Numbered from the stretch's first letter, positions 33,668-42,942 are shown. The stretch: 64,000 bases of DNA from Streptomyces sp. P9-A2 (GCF_036634175.1 NZ_JAZIFX010000001.1:4216001-4280000); one strand, 5' to 3'. The notes: a model not told the origin generated them from the sequence alone. Numbers and translations are program-made.

Positions 33668-34624
33668 ATGAACACCGAAGACGCGGACAAACTGCTGGCC
33701 GGGCTGACGGTGGATGTCAGCCGGCGGGAGCAGCCGATCGTGCTGGACGCGGACGGGCGTCCCCTCCGGACATGGCGGGAGAACCATCCGTACGACCGCA
33801 AGGTGAGCCGCAGGGAGTACGAGCGGACCAAGCGCATCCTGCAGATCGAGTTGCTCAAGCTCCAGCGGTGGGTCAAGGACACCGGCGCACGCCTGGTCGT
33901 CGTGTGCGAGGGGCGTGACGCGGCGGGCAAGGGCGGCACGATCCAGCGGCTCACCGAGCGGCTCAACCCGCGTGGCGCACGCGTGGTCGCCCTGGACAGG
34001 CCCACCGAACGCGAGGCGGGCCAGTGGTACTTCCAGCGGCACATCGCGCAGCTGCCGACGGCCGGGGAGATCGTCTTCTTCGACCGCTCCTGGTACAACC
34101 GGGCCGGCGTGGAGCGCGTGATGGGATATTGCTCCAAGGACGAGTACGAGCTGTTCCTCGACCAGTGCCCGGCCTTCGAGCGGATGCTGGTCGACGACGG
34201 CGTCCTGCTGGTGAAGTTCTGGTTCTCCGTGTCCCGTTCCGAGCAGCGCACGCGCTTCGCGATCCGGCAGGTCGACCCGGTGCGCCAGTGGAAGCTCTCC
34301 CCCACCGACCTGGCGTCGCTGGACCTCTGGGACGACTACACCGAGGCGAAGGTCGACATGTTCCGCGCCACGGACACCGCCCACGCCCCCTGGACCGTCG
34401 TCAAGAGCAACGACAAACGGCGCGCCCGGCTGGAGACCATGCGCAGTCTGCTGTCGCGCATCGACTACGCCAGCAAGGACGGCGAGGCGGTCGGCACACC
34501 CGACCCCTTCATCGTCGGCGCCGCCGACACCCTTCTGGAGCCCGGCGAGGAGGACACCGCCCTGTCACCCACTCCGTTGTCCCCCGGCGCCGACGGGCCC
34601 GGCAAGCACCCCGGGACCGGCTGA
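33668..34624 (+). CDS. ppk2: Polyphosphate kinase 2
   Basis: 318 residues of the PPK2 family, which transfers phosphate between polyphosphate and nucleotides. Walker A is EGRDAAGKGG (81-90), Walker B and lid start at VFFDRSWYNRAGVE (about 136-150), and further conserved blocks are YFQRHIAQLPTAGEI and VKFWFSVSRSEQRTRF. The C-terminal 30 residues are a variable acidic tail. Length and single-domain form fit class I PPK2, which mainly makes NTP from NDP with polyphosphate. ATG at 33668 follows GGGAGCCGGGCG. It is enclosed by the two copies of a segmental repeat. Confidence 0.92.
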   Translation: MNTEDADKLLAGLTVDVSRREQPIVLDADGRPLRTWRENHPYDRKVSRREYERTKRILQIELLKLQRWVKDTGARLVVVCEGRDAAGKGGTIQRLTERLNPRGARVVALDRPTEREAGQWYFQRHIAQLPTAGEIVFFDRSWYNRAGVERVMGYCSKDEYELFLDQCPAFERMLVDDGVLLVKFWFSVSRSEQRTRFAIRQVDPVRQWKLSPTDLASLDLWDDYTEAKVDMFRATDTAHAPWTVVKSNDKRRARLETMRSLLSRIDYASKDGEAVGTPDPFIVGAADTLLEPGEEDTALSPTPLSPGADGPGKHPGTG

Positions 34625-34704
34625 CGCGCACGGGACCCCGTGAGAGGACCCGGGCCTGCGTCACCGCTGCGCGGAGGCGCGCCTTCCACGCCCCCACGGT
34701 CACC

Positions 34705-35149
34705 GACCAGGGCGGAGGACGGAGACTCGAAGCACCAGGCCGTCTTCGGGAGGATCGGCGACCTGCTCAGCTCGACGATCATGCCCCCCGCCACCGCCTC
34801 CGGTCTCTACAAGGCCGTCGAGAGGATTCCCGGCGTGACCCAGATCCCCGACGCCGTCGACGCCGCCGGCCGGCACGGCATCAGCATCACCCGCGAGGAC
34901 GCAGAGTCCGCGACCCGGGATGTGTGGATCTTCGACAAGCACACGTTCGCCCACCTCGGCTCGCGGTCGTACATCACCAGGGACGAGGCCAGGGGCATCA
35001 CGACCGACACGCTGTACGGCATCGACGCCGTCATGGTCCGCGCGGTCGTCGACCGTCACGGCGAGGAACCTGCCGGGGAGGAGCCCGCCAGGACCGAGAG
35101 CTGACCCGGGCCGCGCAGACGGTGGCGCGCAGCGGTTCCTCGGCTCGGG
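34705..35149 (+). repeat. Segmental direct repeat, copy B
   Basis: Same sequence as 32707-33136, with a 15 bp insertion near the end that adds EEPAR-type residues. The boundaries are sharp: upstream sequence is unrelated to copy A before GACC at 34705. Confidence 0.95.
34715..35104 (+). pseudogene. Duplicated C-terminal fragment of the CU044_5270 gene
   Basis: The frame repeats the last 120 or so residues of the presumed anti-sigma protein from EDGDSKHQAVFGRIG to ARTES. Three substitutions are visible (R to K, G to S, A to V) plus a five-residue insertion. No signal, transmembrane helix or credible ribosome site precedes it. It keeps an intact frame, so the copy is recent. It may act as a donor for gene conversion of the full gene rather than as a product. 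Confidence 0.85.
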
Positions 35150-35234
35150 CTGACCGGATCGGGCACAGGATGTCGGGTCGGGGAGGGGGGCTGCTCCCTA
35201 GCGTGGTGATGGCGAAAGAGGAAGGAGGCCGGGA

Positions 35235-36101
35235 GTGCTGGAGCGTCTCAACCAGGCCCTGGAACACATCGAGGGCCGTCGCGAGCAGCAGGTCGACGTG
35301 ACGGAGCTGGCGTGCATCGCAGCCACCTCGGAGTACCACCTGCGCCGGATGTTCTCCGCACTCGCGGGCATGCCGCTGTCGGAGTACGTGCGGCGCCGTC
35401 GGCTCACGGTCGCGGGTGCCGAGGTGCTCGCGGGGCGGGAGTCGCTGCTGGAGATCGCGGTGCGCTACGGCTACGGCTCGGGCGAGGCCTTCGCCCGGGC
35501 GTTCCGTGCCATGCACGGCATCGGGCCGGGTGAGGCCCGGCGTACCGGTGCCGTGCTCGTCTCCCAGCCCCGGTTGGCCTTCCGCCTCACCGTCGAAGGG
35601 AGCAGCAGCATGCGCTATCGCGTAGTGGACAGGGCGGATTTCAGCGTCGTCGGGCTCAAGGCCTGGGTACCGCTGGTGCACACGGGACCGAACCAGGCGA
35701 TCATCGACTTCGTCCGCGGGATCGACCCGCGGATGCTGGAACGCCTGGAGAAACTGTCGGACCAGGAGCCACAGGGCATCGTCGCGGTCTGCGACGACCT
35801 GGACCCCAGCCGCGCCGAGGGCACCGAACTCGACTACTACCACGGGGTGATCACGTCGGCGGCCGCCTCCGAGGGCACCACCGTGCTTTCCGTCCCGGCC
35901 GGCACCTGGGCGGTCTTCACCACCTCCGGGCCGGCCCCGCAGGCCATCCAGGAACTGTGGCGGGACGTGTTCACCCAGTGGTTCCCCTCCACCCCGTACC
36001 GCAGCCGCCCCGGCCCCGAGATCCTCCGCACCCGCTTGTCCCCCGACGGGACCGAGGCCGATGCCGAGCTGTGGCTCCCGGTGGAGCGGGACCAGGGCTG
36101 A
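35235..36101 (+). CDS. AraC-type regulator with GyrI-like effector domain
   Basis: 288 residues. The N-terminal AraC double helix-turn-helix is LERLNQALEHIEGRR, ELACIAATSEYHLRRMFSAL, SEYVRRRRLTVAGAE, EIAVRYGYGSGEAFARAFRA. The C-terminal domain (MRYRVVDRADFSVVGLKAWV to AELWLPVERD) is the GyrI-like/SOUL-like small-molecule binding fold (Rob/BltR type). GTG at 35235 follows GAGGAAGGAGG. Such proteins typically activate drug efflux or detoxification genes. None is adjacent, so the targets are elsewhere. Confidence 0.9.
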   Translation: MLERLNQALEHIEGRREQQVDVTELACIAATSEYHLRRMFSALAGMPLSEYVRRRRLTVAGAEVLAGRESLLEIAVRYGYGSGEAFARAFRAMHGIGPGEARRTGAVLVSQPRLAFRLTVEGSSSMRYRVVDRADFSVVGLKAWVPLVHTGPNQAIIDFVRGIDPRMLERLEKLSDQEPQGIVAVCDDLDPSRAEGTELDYYHGVITSAAASEGTTVLSVPAGTWAVFTTSGPAPQAIQELWRDVFTQWFPSTPYRSRPGPEILRTRLSPDGTEADAELWLPVERDQG

Positions 36102-36181
36102 ACATGACACCGAGCCCATGGGCGTGGAGCTGCGACCGAGTGCTTCGGACGGCCGGAGGAGAAGCCGACTGAAGCACTCGG

Positions 36182-36224
36182 TAGGGGCCGGCCCGGGAGG
36201 GGACCCCTCCTGAGCCGGCCCCTA
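36182..36224 (+). terminator. Strong hairpin beside a tRNA-like remnant
   Basis: TAGGGGCCGGC pairs with GCCGGCCCCTA across a loop that itself folds (GGGAGGGG/CCCCTCC). It is followed by ACTTCT on the plus strand. A second stem (CGAGTGCTTC with GAAGCACTCG, 36137-36180) precedes it. It terminates the AraC gene and on the minus strand lies just past a tRNA 3'-end remnant. Confidence 0.75.
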
Positions 36225-36230
36225 CTTCTG

Positions 36231-36275
36231 TGCCCCTGGCAGGACGCGAACCCGCGACACGGCTCGAGGAGTTCG
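36231..36275 (-). repeat. Degenerate tRNA 3' end, probably tRNA-Arg (attachment scar)
   Basis: Read on the minus strand this gives a T arm (GCGGG-TTCGCGT-CCTGC) followed by the acceptor 3' strand CAGGGGC and A, which fits tRNAs beginning GCCCCTG such as Streptomyces tRNA-Arg. The 5' half and anticodon arm are not recognisable. The order of hairpin then tRNA 3' end matches the other displaced att copies in this window. The intact gene is not in the window. Confidence 0.5.
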
Positions 36276-36361
36276 GTCCGAGGCCGCTCCGGCTGCTTCC
36301 TTCGACTGGTGTGACGGCCGAACGGAGTCGTTGGTGTACGCCCCGTCCGGCGTCGTCGAGG

Positions 36362-36610
36362 TCAGCCGTGGATGTCGGGCGGAGGGCTTACCGGGGTCTC
36401 GGAGATCTGTCGCGCCAACTCCTCGACGACCTGCGGGACGGCCCGCTGAGCGTCCTCGTCCTGTAGTGCTTCGACAAGTGCTCGATGCACTGCCGCATAC
36501 GGCTGTCCGGCGTGTGAGGCGCGGGTCCGGTCGACCGCCCGCTCGATCTTCGCGAGGTGGGCTGCCACGAGTGGCATGGCTTTCTCGTACTCGCTGGGGT
36601 CTGTGGTCAT
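36362..36610 (-). CDS. Small helical hypothetical protein, 82 aa
   Basis: ATG at 36610 opens an 82-residue, mostly helical, slightly acidic protein (TTDPSEYEKAMPLVAAHLAK, IERAVDRTRASHAGQPYAAV, HRALVEALQDEDAQRAVPQV). The ribosome site is weak. Codon use is a little less biased than in core genes, and it sits between a tRNA-derived scar and an S1-domain gene, suggesting an acquired segment. No family recognised. Confidence 0.55.
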   Translation of the reverse strand: MTTDPSEYEKAMPLVAAHLAKIERAVDRTRASHAGQPYAAVHRALVEALQDEDAQRAVPQVVEELARQISETPVSPPPDIHG

Positions 36611-36832
36611 AGGCTCAGCCGATCAAGGTGGGCCGACGGGGTAAAGGCCGGCGGTAGGCCATCAGCTTGGGAAGCTGAGTTCATTCGTGCGCCGTTGGTG
36701 CACTGACCTGCGTGAAGGGTCGGTCCGGGACCTCGTCGGGCTCGGCCGGCTTCACCGTGGTTCCCCGCTGTTCCCCTGTCCCCGCTCGATCCGGTGCGGA
36801 TGTGGTGCAGTGCTGTGGCGCCCAGGAGGTGA

Positions 36833-37159
36833 TCAGCCGGGTACGTTCCCTTCATCGAGCCTGATCTTCACCTGACGGTTGCGATCTGCGTGCCGGATCA
36901 CTTCACCGGTGACGGTGGAGCCCACGGCGGGCGGTTCCATGGGGTGAGACATGGCGGTGATCTCGGCAAGGCCAACCGCATTCGGTACGCCATCGAGCAC
37001 AAGGAAGACGCCGCACGGCTGTCGGCCGATGACCCGTCCGCCGACGTGAGATCCAAGGGGCAGTGCAGAGACGGTTGCCGGCCGACTCCGGTCCATGGCG
37101 TCCGAGGCCGGCACCTGGGGGCGGGTCCGGCCAACTGAACTCGGGCATGGGCCCGGCAT
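36833..37159 (-). CDS. S1-like RNA-binding domain protein
   Basis: An OB-fold S1 pattern is visible: LGSHVGGRVIGRQPCGVFLV, LDGVPNAVGLAEITAM, VGSTVTGEVIRHADRNRQVK. Start at 37159 or an internal ATG at 37096; the latter places the domain at the N-terminus. Ends with IRLDEGNVPG. Small single-S1 proteins in Streptomyces are uncharacterised, and RNA binding is inferred from fold only. Confidence 0.65.
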   Translation of the reverse strand: MPGPCPSSVGRTRPQVPASDAMDRSRPATVSALPLGSHVGGRVIGRQPCGVFLVLDGVPNAVGLAEITAMSHPMEPPAVGSTVTGEVIRHADRNRQVKIRLDEGNVPG

Positions 37160-37706
37160 GGCCAGAGCGGCGGAAGGTGTCGACAGCCGGTCTCGTCGCC
37201 CGGCCGCTCAGGCACGGGGCCGACAGCTTTCCAACGGGGGTGGTGGGAGGCCGGCCCCACTCGCCTCGTACCGGCGGCAGACCGCTGGTCGGCGGCAGGA
37301 GCCGGATGACGTCTCATGTCGGCGGATGACGTCTCGCGTCGGGCCGCCGCCTCCCCACATCGGCATCCACGATCCACGGCCCACGGCCCACGACCCCCGG
37401 GCGTCGACAGCGCCGAGTGAGGCCGCGGCGGCGACGGACGGGCGGAAAATCGCCGTTCCGGTGCCCTTTCCGCCCCGGCCGGCTGGCGGGACCACCACCA
37501 TGGAGGCGCCGGGATCTCCGCACTCCGCAAGTGAATTATCGATTCGGCTTCGTTTCCCTTTTCCCATCCGCCCCTGGTGAATCTGCCGTCCGTCAAAAGA
37601 AAACCGAGCGGGTCGAATTTTCGTCAAGTGGTGTGATCGGTGGTTTTTGGACTTTATCTGCCGAAGGATCCGGGAAACCGTTTCTCCATATCTACGATCG
37701 CAAGCT
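37160..37706. other. Non-coding leader region of the oxidase operon
   Basis: About 550 nt without a convincing gene. It contains a direct repeat (ATGTCGGCGGATGACGTCTC, 37306-37345) and CCACGGCC repeats near 37370-37400. The last 200 nt are markedly A+T rich for this genome (long A and T runs at 37595-37650), which would suit a regulated promoter or bound protein. I cannot place the -10 and -35 elements. The ATG at 37707 lacks a good Shine-Dalgarno (ATCGCAAGCT). Confidence 0.5.
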
Positions 37707-39746
37707 ATGACCGACATTTCACGGGAAAACTCGGCCATCCGTGAGCGCTGGCAGACCTGCCTCAGGCTTGCCCGCGAACTCCTTCTCGTCGGGCCGGACG
37801 ACAAGGACCTCAAGCTCGGCTATCTCCACACCCTGATCGACACGGGCGACCTCGGCCCCACCCGTCACCCGCGCAAGAAGATCCTCGTCATCGGCGCCGG
37901 CATCACCGGCCTCGTCGCCGGCCGCCTGCTCAAGGACGCCGGCCACGACGTCACCGTCCTCGAGGCCAACGCCGGTCGCGTCGGCGGGCGCATCAAGACC
38001 TTCCGCGCCACCAAGCACCACCAGCCCTTCGCCGACCCCGCCCAGTACGCCGAGGCCGGCGCCATGCGGCTGCCCGACTTCCACCCGCTCGTCCTCGCCC
38101 TCGTCGACAAACTGGGGCTCGGCCGCCGTCAGTTCTACAACGTGGACGTGGACCCCTCCACCGGCAGCGGCCCCGACGTCCCCGTCCCGCCGGTGACGTA
38201 CACCTCCTTCACCGGCCGGACCTGGACCCACGGCGACGACAGTCCCGACTTCCGTGAACCCGACAAGCGCGGCAACGCGTGGATCCGCGCCAACCGCGTC
38301 CAGGTGCGGCGGGCCGACTACACCGCCGGTCCCGAACGGATCAACGAGGGTTTCCACCTCACCGACGACGAGGTCCGCTCCCCCGTCGTGAAGATGGTCG
38401 ACGACGCGCTGGAAAGCGTGCGCGACTACTATTCCGACGTCGTCGACGGCACGCGTGTCAACAAGCCGTTCGACGAGTGGGTCGAGGGCTGGGCCCGGGT
38501 GATCCGCGACTTCGACGGCTACTCCATGGGCGGCTTCCTGCGCGATCACGCCGGGCTCAGCGACGAGGCGATCGAGGCCGTCGGCACGCTGGAGAACATG
38601 TCCTCACGGCTGCACCTCTCCTTCTTCCACAGCTTCCTGAGCCGCAGCGACATCAATTCCACCGTCCGCTACTGGGAGATCCCCGGCGGCAGTTGGCGCC
38701 TGCCGCACGCTCTCCACCAGGGCCTGCGCGACGAGGTGCGGCTCGGCCACCGCATGATCCGCCTCGAGTACCACGACCCCAGCCGCGACGCCGGCCCCGA
38801 GGGCACCGGCGCCGTCGGTCCCGACGGCTGGGGTGTGGCCGTGCAGACCGTCGCCGAGCACGATCCGCAGGCCCCGCCGCGTCTGTGGACCGCGGACCTG
38901 GCGATCGTCACCGTCCCGTTCTCCGCCCTGCGCTTCGTGGAGATCGTCCCCTCGATGTCGTACAAGAAGCGCCGCGCCCTCATCGAGACCCACTACGACC
39001 AGGCCACTAAGGTGCTGCTGGAGTTCAGCCACCGCTGGTGGGAGTTCACCGAGGACGACTGGCGCGGCGAGCTGGAGAACATCGCACCCGGCCTCTACGC
39101 GTACTACCGGCTCGGCGCCGACGCGGACGCCGAGCCCCGCATCACCCTCCCCGATCCGGAGGCCGGCCTGCTCGGCGCCGCGGTCAAGGACAGCGGCGTC
39201 ACCGAGGAGATGCGGCGGCTCGACAGGACCATGCCGCTGCGCGGCCCCGCCGTCCGCCCCGCCACCCACTGCTTCGGCGGGGGCTCCGCCGCCGACAACC
39301 CCAACCGGTTCATGTACTACCCCTCGCACCGGGTCGAGGGCAGCACCGGTGGCGTCGTGCTCGCCTCGTACTGCTGGTCCGACGACGCCGCACGCTGGGA
39401 CTCCCTGTGCGAGGCGGAGCGCTACGTCTACGCCCTGCGCAACCTCCAGGCCGTGCACGGCCGCCGCGTCGAGGTGTTCTTCACCGGCCGGGGCGCCACC
39501 CAGAGCTGGGCCCGCGACCCGTACGCCTTCGGCGAGGCCGCCATCTACACCGCGCACCAGATGACCAGCTTCCACCTGGACGTCTCCCGGCCCGAGGGCC
39601 CCGTGCACTTCGCCGGAGAGCACACGTCCCTCAAGCACGCCTGGATCGAGGGTGCCCTGGAGAGCGCCGTCCGCGCCGCCGTCGCCGTCCACCGGGCCCC
39701 GCCGGTCACCACCCCGGGCCCGGACAGGGAGGAGTACTCGTCGTGA
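37707..39746 (+). CDS. L-glutamate-oxidase-like flavin amine oxidase
   Basis: 679 residues of the L-amino-acid oxidase family, closest in my recollection to L-glutamate oxidase of Streptomyces sp. X-119-6. It has the FAD dinucleotide motif [12 protein letters not shown] (61-72), [14 protein letters not shown] (86-99) and the C-terminal FAD site PVHFAGEH. Aligning from memory with that enzyme, substrate residues R124, R305 and H312 correspond here to R121 (GAMRLP), R301 (ENMSSRLHL) and H308 (FFHSF). Oxidative deamination of L-glutamate, giving 2-oxoglutarate, ammonia and H2O2, is the leading hypothesis. There is no signal peptide, so it is probably cytoplasmic. The stop overlaps the next gene by GTGA, so this is the first gene of a three-gene operon. 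Confidence 0.88.
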   Translation: MTDISRENSAIRERWQTCLRLARELLLVGPDDKDLKLGYLHTLIDTGDLGPTRHPRKKILVIGAGITGLVAGRLLKDAGHDVTVLEANAGRVGGRIKTFRATKHHQPFADPAQYAEAGAMRLPDFHPLVLALVDKLGLGRRQFYNVDVDPSTGSGPDVPVPPVTYTSFTGRTWTHGDDSPDFREPDKRGNAWIRANRVQVRRADYTAGPERINEGFHLTDDEVRSPVVKMVDDALESVRDYYSDVVDGTRVNKPFDEWVEGWARVIRDFDGYSMGGFLRDHAGLSDEAIEAVGTLENMSSRLHLSFFHSFLSRSDINSTVRYWEIPGGSWRLPHALHQGLRDEVRLGHRMIRLEYHDPSRDAGPEGTGAVGPDGWGVAVQTVAEHDPQAPPRLWTADLAIVTVPFSALRFVEIVPSMSYKKRRALIETHYDQATKVLLEFSHRWWEFTEDDWRGELENIAPGLYAYYRLGADADAEPRITLPDPEAGLLGAAVKDSGVTEEMRRLDRTMPLRGPAVRPATHCFGGGSAADNPNRFMYYPSHRVEGSTGGVVLASYCWSDDAARWDSLCEAERYVYALRNLQAVHGRRVEVFFTGRGATQSWARDPYAFGEAAIYTAHQMTSFHLDVSRPEGPVHFAGEHTSLKHAWIEGALESAVRAAVAVHRAPPVTTPGPDREEYSS

Positions 39747-41653
39747 TCGCGATCACCCCGGGGTGCACGGTCGCCCGCTACCTCGCCCTGCGCCTGGCCG
39801 AGTTGGGTATCACCCACCTGTTCGGCGTCCCCGGCAACCACCTCGGCCCGTTCCTGACCACCCTGCGCGCCGAGGGCGACATCGAGTGGGTCGGCACCCC
39901 CACCGAGGGCGGCGCCGGCCAGGCCGCCGACGCCTACGCCCGCATCCACGGCATAGGCGCGGCCGCCGTCACCTACAGCGTCGGCGCGTTCAACCTGCTG
40001 GGCGCGTGCGGCGGCGCCTACGTCGAGCGGGTCCCGCTCGTCGCCGTCAACGCCTCCCCGCCCTACGAGCAGTGGCAGAACTACCGTGCCCTCGGCCTGC
40101 TCACCTCCCACATGATCCCCCGCCCGGAGAGCAACCTGGACGTCTACCGGCAGGTCACCGTGGACGCGCAGATCATCTCTCACCCGGGGCTCGCCCCCGG
40201 CCAGATCGACGCCGCGCTCACCGCGTGCCTCTCCGAGCGCAGGCCGGTCTACCTGGAGGTCATGGAGGACCTGTGGGACGAGCCCTGCGCCGAGCCCGGG
40301 GAGCCGATCCTCCGCCGCGAGCGGCCGTTCGGCGCACGCGACCAGGCCATGCTGGACAGCGCCGTGCACGCGATCCTCACCCTGATCGAGGAGCACCCCG
40401 GCCCGGACGGCAGGCCCCGCCCGATCGTGTGGGCCGGCGAGGAGATCGACCGGTTCCGCCTCGGCGGGCGGCTCACCGACCTGGTGGAGGCCACCGGAGT
40501 GCCGTTCTGCACCACCGTCGGCGCCAAGGCCGTCGTCGACGAGGACCAGCCGCAGTTCCACGGCGTCTACAACGGCCACGCCAGCCACCCGGACATGCAC
40601 TGGATCTTCCAGGACTGGGCCACCTGCCGTATCGGGCTCGGCGCCTGGTCCACGTCGAAGGACCTCGGCGGCGAGCAGTCCGTCGGCACCGACTGGGTGA
40701 TGGCCGCGAACGGCGGCCTCAGCGTCGGCACCTCCTACTTCCCCGACGTCCGGCTCGAACAGCTGCTGCCCGCCCTCCAGGGCGCGCTGGTCAAGGGCTA
40801 CGGCTCCGGGGGCCTGGCCGCCGACTACTACGCCGAGGCCCACGCCCACCACGGAGCGCCCGAGGACCGCCCCGCCGCCCTGGAACACCACCGCGCCTCA
40901 CTCCGGGTCTCCGGCTCGCCGTCCCGGCACCCCGAACGGCTCACCTACGACGGCGTGTTCGACCGGATCAACCACTTCCTGGGCCACGAGACCCGGGAGG
41001 ACTGGACGGTCGTCTCCGACGCCGCCTTCTCCCTCATCGGCTCGATGAACCTGTCCCTGCCCGCGGGCGGGTTCCTGTCCCAGGTCAGCTGGCTGTCCAT
41101 CGGCTGGTCGGTCGGCGCGGCCACCGGCGCCGCGCTCGCCCCCGAGCGCACGCCCGCCCGCCCGATGGTGTTCGTCGGCGACGGCGCCTTCCAGGAGACC
41201 TGTCAGGAGATCTCCACCCACACCCGGCTCGGGCTGCGGTCGGTGGTGTTCGTCATGGACAACGGACACTTCTACGGCATCGAGCAGATGCTGGTGCGCC
41301 CGTCCTACTACGCCGAGCCGGGTTCCACCGGCCCGGACGGCTCCGTCGGCCCGGACGGCTTCACCGGCCCCGCCGACCCGGACGGCCCCGCCGACCCGGA
41401 CGGCCCGGACTTCTACAACGTCCTCCACCCGTGGCACTACGACCGCCTCGCGGCCGTCTTCGCCGGCAGGAACACCCCGGCGAACGGGGTCGTCGTGGCG
41501 GACACCTCCGAGCTGGACGCCCTGCTGGCCCGCCTCACCGCCCCCGCCGACCCGGTCAACGCCGGACCGCTGCTGGTCCGCGTCCGCCTGCGCCGGCACG
41601 ACTACCCGCGAGCGATGGCGTACAAGGTGCCGAAGCCCGCCACGACCGCCTGA
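39743..41653 (+). CDS. ThDP-dependent 2-oxo acid decarboxylase-like enzyme
   Basis: 636 residues with the pyruvate/indolepyruvate decarboxylase layout: N-terminal Pyr domain with activating E55 ([17 protein letters not shown]), middle domain, and C-terminal PP domain with the ThDP motif G479-D-G-A-F-Q to N507 ([13 protein letters not shown]). The paired active-site His of pyruvate decarboxylase is here S122-H123 (LLTSHM), so chemistry may differ. A Gly/Pro/Asp repeat insert (about 528-556) follows the ThDP motif. GTG at 39743 overlaps the oxidase stop and has GGGAGGAG upstream. Coupling to an amino acid oxidase suggests it consumes the 2-oxo acid, yielding an aldehyde (succinate semialdehyde if the oxidase uses glutamate). 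A carboligase is an alternative. Confidence 0.85.
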   Translation: MIAITPGCTVARYLALRLAELGITHLFGVPGNHLGPFLTTLRAEGDIEWVGTPTEGGAGQAADAYARIHGIGAAAVTYSVGAFNLLGACGGAYVERVPLVAVNASPPYEQWQNYRALGLLTSHMIPRPESNLDVYRQVTVDAQIISHPGLAPGQIDAALTACLSERRPVYLEVMEDLWDEPCAEPGEPILRRERPFGARDQAMLDSAVHAILTLIEEHPGPDGRPRPIVWAGEEIDRFRLGGRLTDLVEATGVPFCTTVGAKAVVDEDQPQFHGVYNGHASHPDMHWIFQDWATCRIGLGAWSTSKDLGGEQSVGTDWVMAANGGLSVGTSYFPDVRLEQLLPALQGALVKGYGSGGLAADYYAEAHAHHGAPEDRPAALEHHRASLRVSGSPSRHPERLTYDGVFDRINHFLGHETREDWTVVSDAAFSLIGSMNLSLPAGGFLSQVSWLSIGWSVGAATGAALAPERTPARPMVFVGDGAFQETCQEISTHTRLGLRSVVFVMDNGHFYGIEQMLVRPSYYAEPGSTGPDGSVGPDGFTGPADPDGPADPDGPDFYNVLHPWHYDRLAAVFAGRNTPANGVVVADTSELDALLARLTAPADPVNAGPLLVRVRLRRHDYPRAMAYKVPKPATTA

Positions 41654-41733
41654 CGGGCCGCCCGGCCCGGCAGGAGCAAGAGGCGCGCCGAGGCGGTGCG
41701 CCGGAAGAAACCCGTGTCCGAAGGGGGCAGGAA

Positions 41734-42243
41734 ATGGCTGATCTCAACGTACTGATCGCATTCGACGCGGCCACGATCGTCGAGCGGTACCCCGACGCGT
41801 CGAAGAACCCCGACGCGCCGACCTACGTCGACGAAAGCCTGATCTACATGACGACGCGCCAGGACCACATCATCGGCACGTCGGGCGCCGAGCTGAACCT
41901 CCGGGCCGAACCCGGGGACAGCGTCAAGTGGCGGGAGACGACGCTGTCGCTCGACACCGACCACAAGGCACTCCTGTACCGGTACGTGAGCAGCGACAGC
42001 GAGCACGTGCTCATCAGGACGCCGGAGATCGAGGTGATCGACGGCGTCTATCCGATGCCGAAGGAGGGAACCGAGGGCAGGCCGGAATTCGTGACGCAGA
42101 ACTACCAGGATCATTACTGGCGGACGACGGTCAAAAGGACCGGCAAAGTCGTGTACCACTTCTCCTTCCAGATCCTGGACCGCCATCGGCAATTGAAGGG
42201 GTACTTCCAGTGGGACCCCTTCATCACCATCGAAAATCCCTGA
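41734..42243 (+). CDS. PixA/AidA inclusion-body family protein
   Basis: 169 residues matching the PixA/AidA family: NVLIAFDAATIVERYPDASK, YMTTRQDHIIGTSGAELNL, the signature GDSVKWRETTLSLDTDHKAL, and the C-terminal VVYHFSFQILDRHRQLKGYF then WDPFI. Family members form crystalline inclusion bodies in Xenorhabdus or are quorum-induced in Ralstonia, with unclear biochemical function. AAGGGGGCAGGAA precedes ATG 41734. It is third in the operon, 80 nt after the decarboxylase, and ends before a terminator. Its presence beside two metabolic enzymes in an actinomycete is unusual. It may scaffold or store them, which is speculation. Confidence 0.88.
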   Translation: MADLNVLIAFDAATIVERYPDASKNPDAPTYVDESLIYMTTRQDHIIGTSGAELNLRAEPGDSVKWRETTLSLDTDHKALLYRYVSSDSEHVLIRTPEIEVIDGVYPMPKEGTEGRPEFVTQNYQDHYWRTTVKRTGKVVYHFSFQILDRHRQLKGYFQWDPFITIENP

Positions 42244-42256
42244 CGGCTCGGGTGGA

Positions 42257-42285
42257 GGGGGCGGTCGGCACAGAGGCCGCCCCCC
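42257..42285 (+). terminator. Terminator of the oxidase operon
   Basis: GGGGGCGG pairs with a CCGCCCCC run 13 nt past the PixA-like stop, loop about ten bases. No long T run follows, as is common in Streptomyces. Confidence 0.75.
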
Positions 42286-42288
42286 CAT

Positions 42289-42378
42289 CAGGGTGTCGTC
42301 TTCCGTCCAGGCAATGCCCGCGTTCTTGTCGGTGCCGTAGGAGCCGCCGGTCTTGTCGGCGACGGGTGAATGGCGCTC
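42289..42378 (-). pseudogene. Class A beta-lactamase C-terminal scrap
   Basis: The minus strand encodes SPVADKTGGSYGTDKNAGIA then WTEDD, the KTG box and following strand of class A beta-lactamases (V-A-D-K-T-G-x-x-Y-G-T-x-N-D-I-A-V-x-W). Nothing upstream or downstream continues the family. A 30-residue relic. Confidence 0.65.
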
Positions 42379-42610
42379 CCTCTGCATGCAGGGGCGGCTC
42401 GCTGTCCGCGCGGTGACGGCTCCGGATCTCGACTGAACGGCCGCGAACAAGGCTGAATGAGACGGGAACTGAGACGGGAACCGAGACGGTGATGCGCGTC
42501 CTCGGGCGGCCTCCCAGCTGAAGCGGCCCTCCGATCGGTCGGGACTGGGGTGGGCGAAGCCGGCGCCGTATGCGAAGTTCAGGAAGTACGGGCGAAGCAC
42601 CCGGGCGCAA

Positions 42611-42692
42611 CAACAAGGCCCAGGTTTCTGACCTGTGCCTTCGGTAGGGAGCGGGTGACGAGCACCGAACTCGCGCCCTCGGCTCGGGAAGC
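42611..42692 (-). repeat. Displaced tRNA-Gly 3' half plus terminator, copy 1
   Basis: Hairpin AAGGCCCAGGT/ACCTGTGCCTT followed by GAGCGGGTGACGAG, then CGAACTCGCG and GGGAAGC. This matches the terminator and 3' half of tRNA-Gly at 60881-60955 with several changes. The 5' half is missing. It is an attachment-site scar and the most diverged of three. Confidence 0.75.
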
Positions 42693-42942
42693 GGGGGCGC
42701 TCGTCCGATCGTGGCGGGTTCGGTGCTCTGTCACGGAGTGGGGGGGGGTGCCCCTATCTGTTTCGTCAACCCCGCCAGGGTCGGTTCATGGGAGTTGGCA
42801 ACGGTTTTCGGGAGCGGCCCGCGAAGCGGGACGTTCCCGGCGGATCGGGTGCCTGATGGGCAGCCCGGCGGCCGGCAGGGCTGAAGTGGCCGTGCCGGTG
42901 CGTGGGCGTGATGGGGCCTGGAGGGCAGCAGCGGTGGAGTCG

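Noticed and set aside
31724..34384. 886-codon minus-strand frame opposite the sigma, anti-sigma and ppk2 genes
   Set aside because: Shadow of well-supported plus-strand genes.
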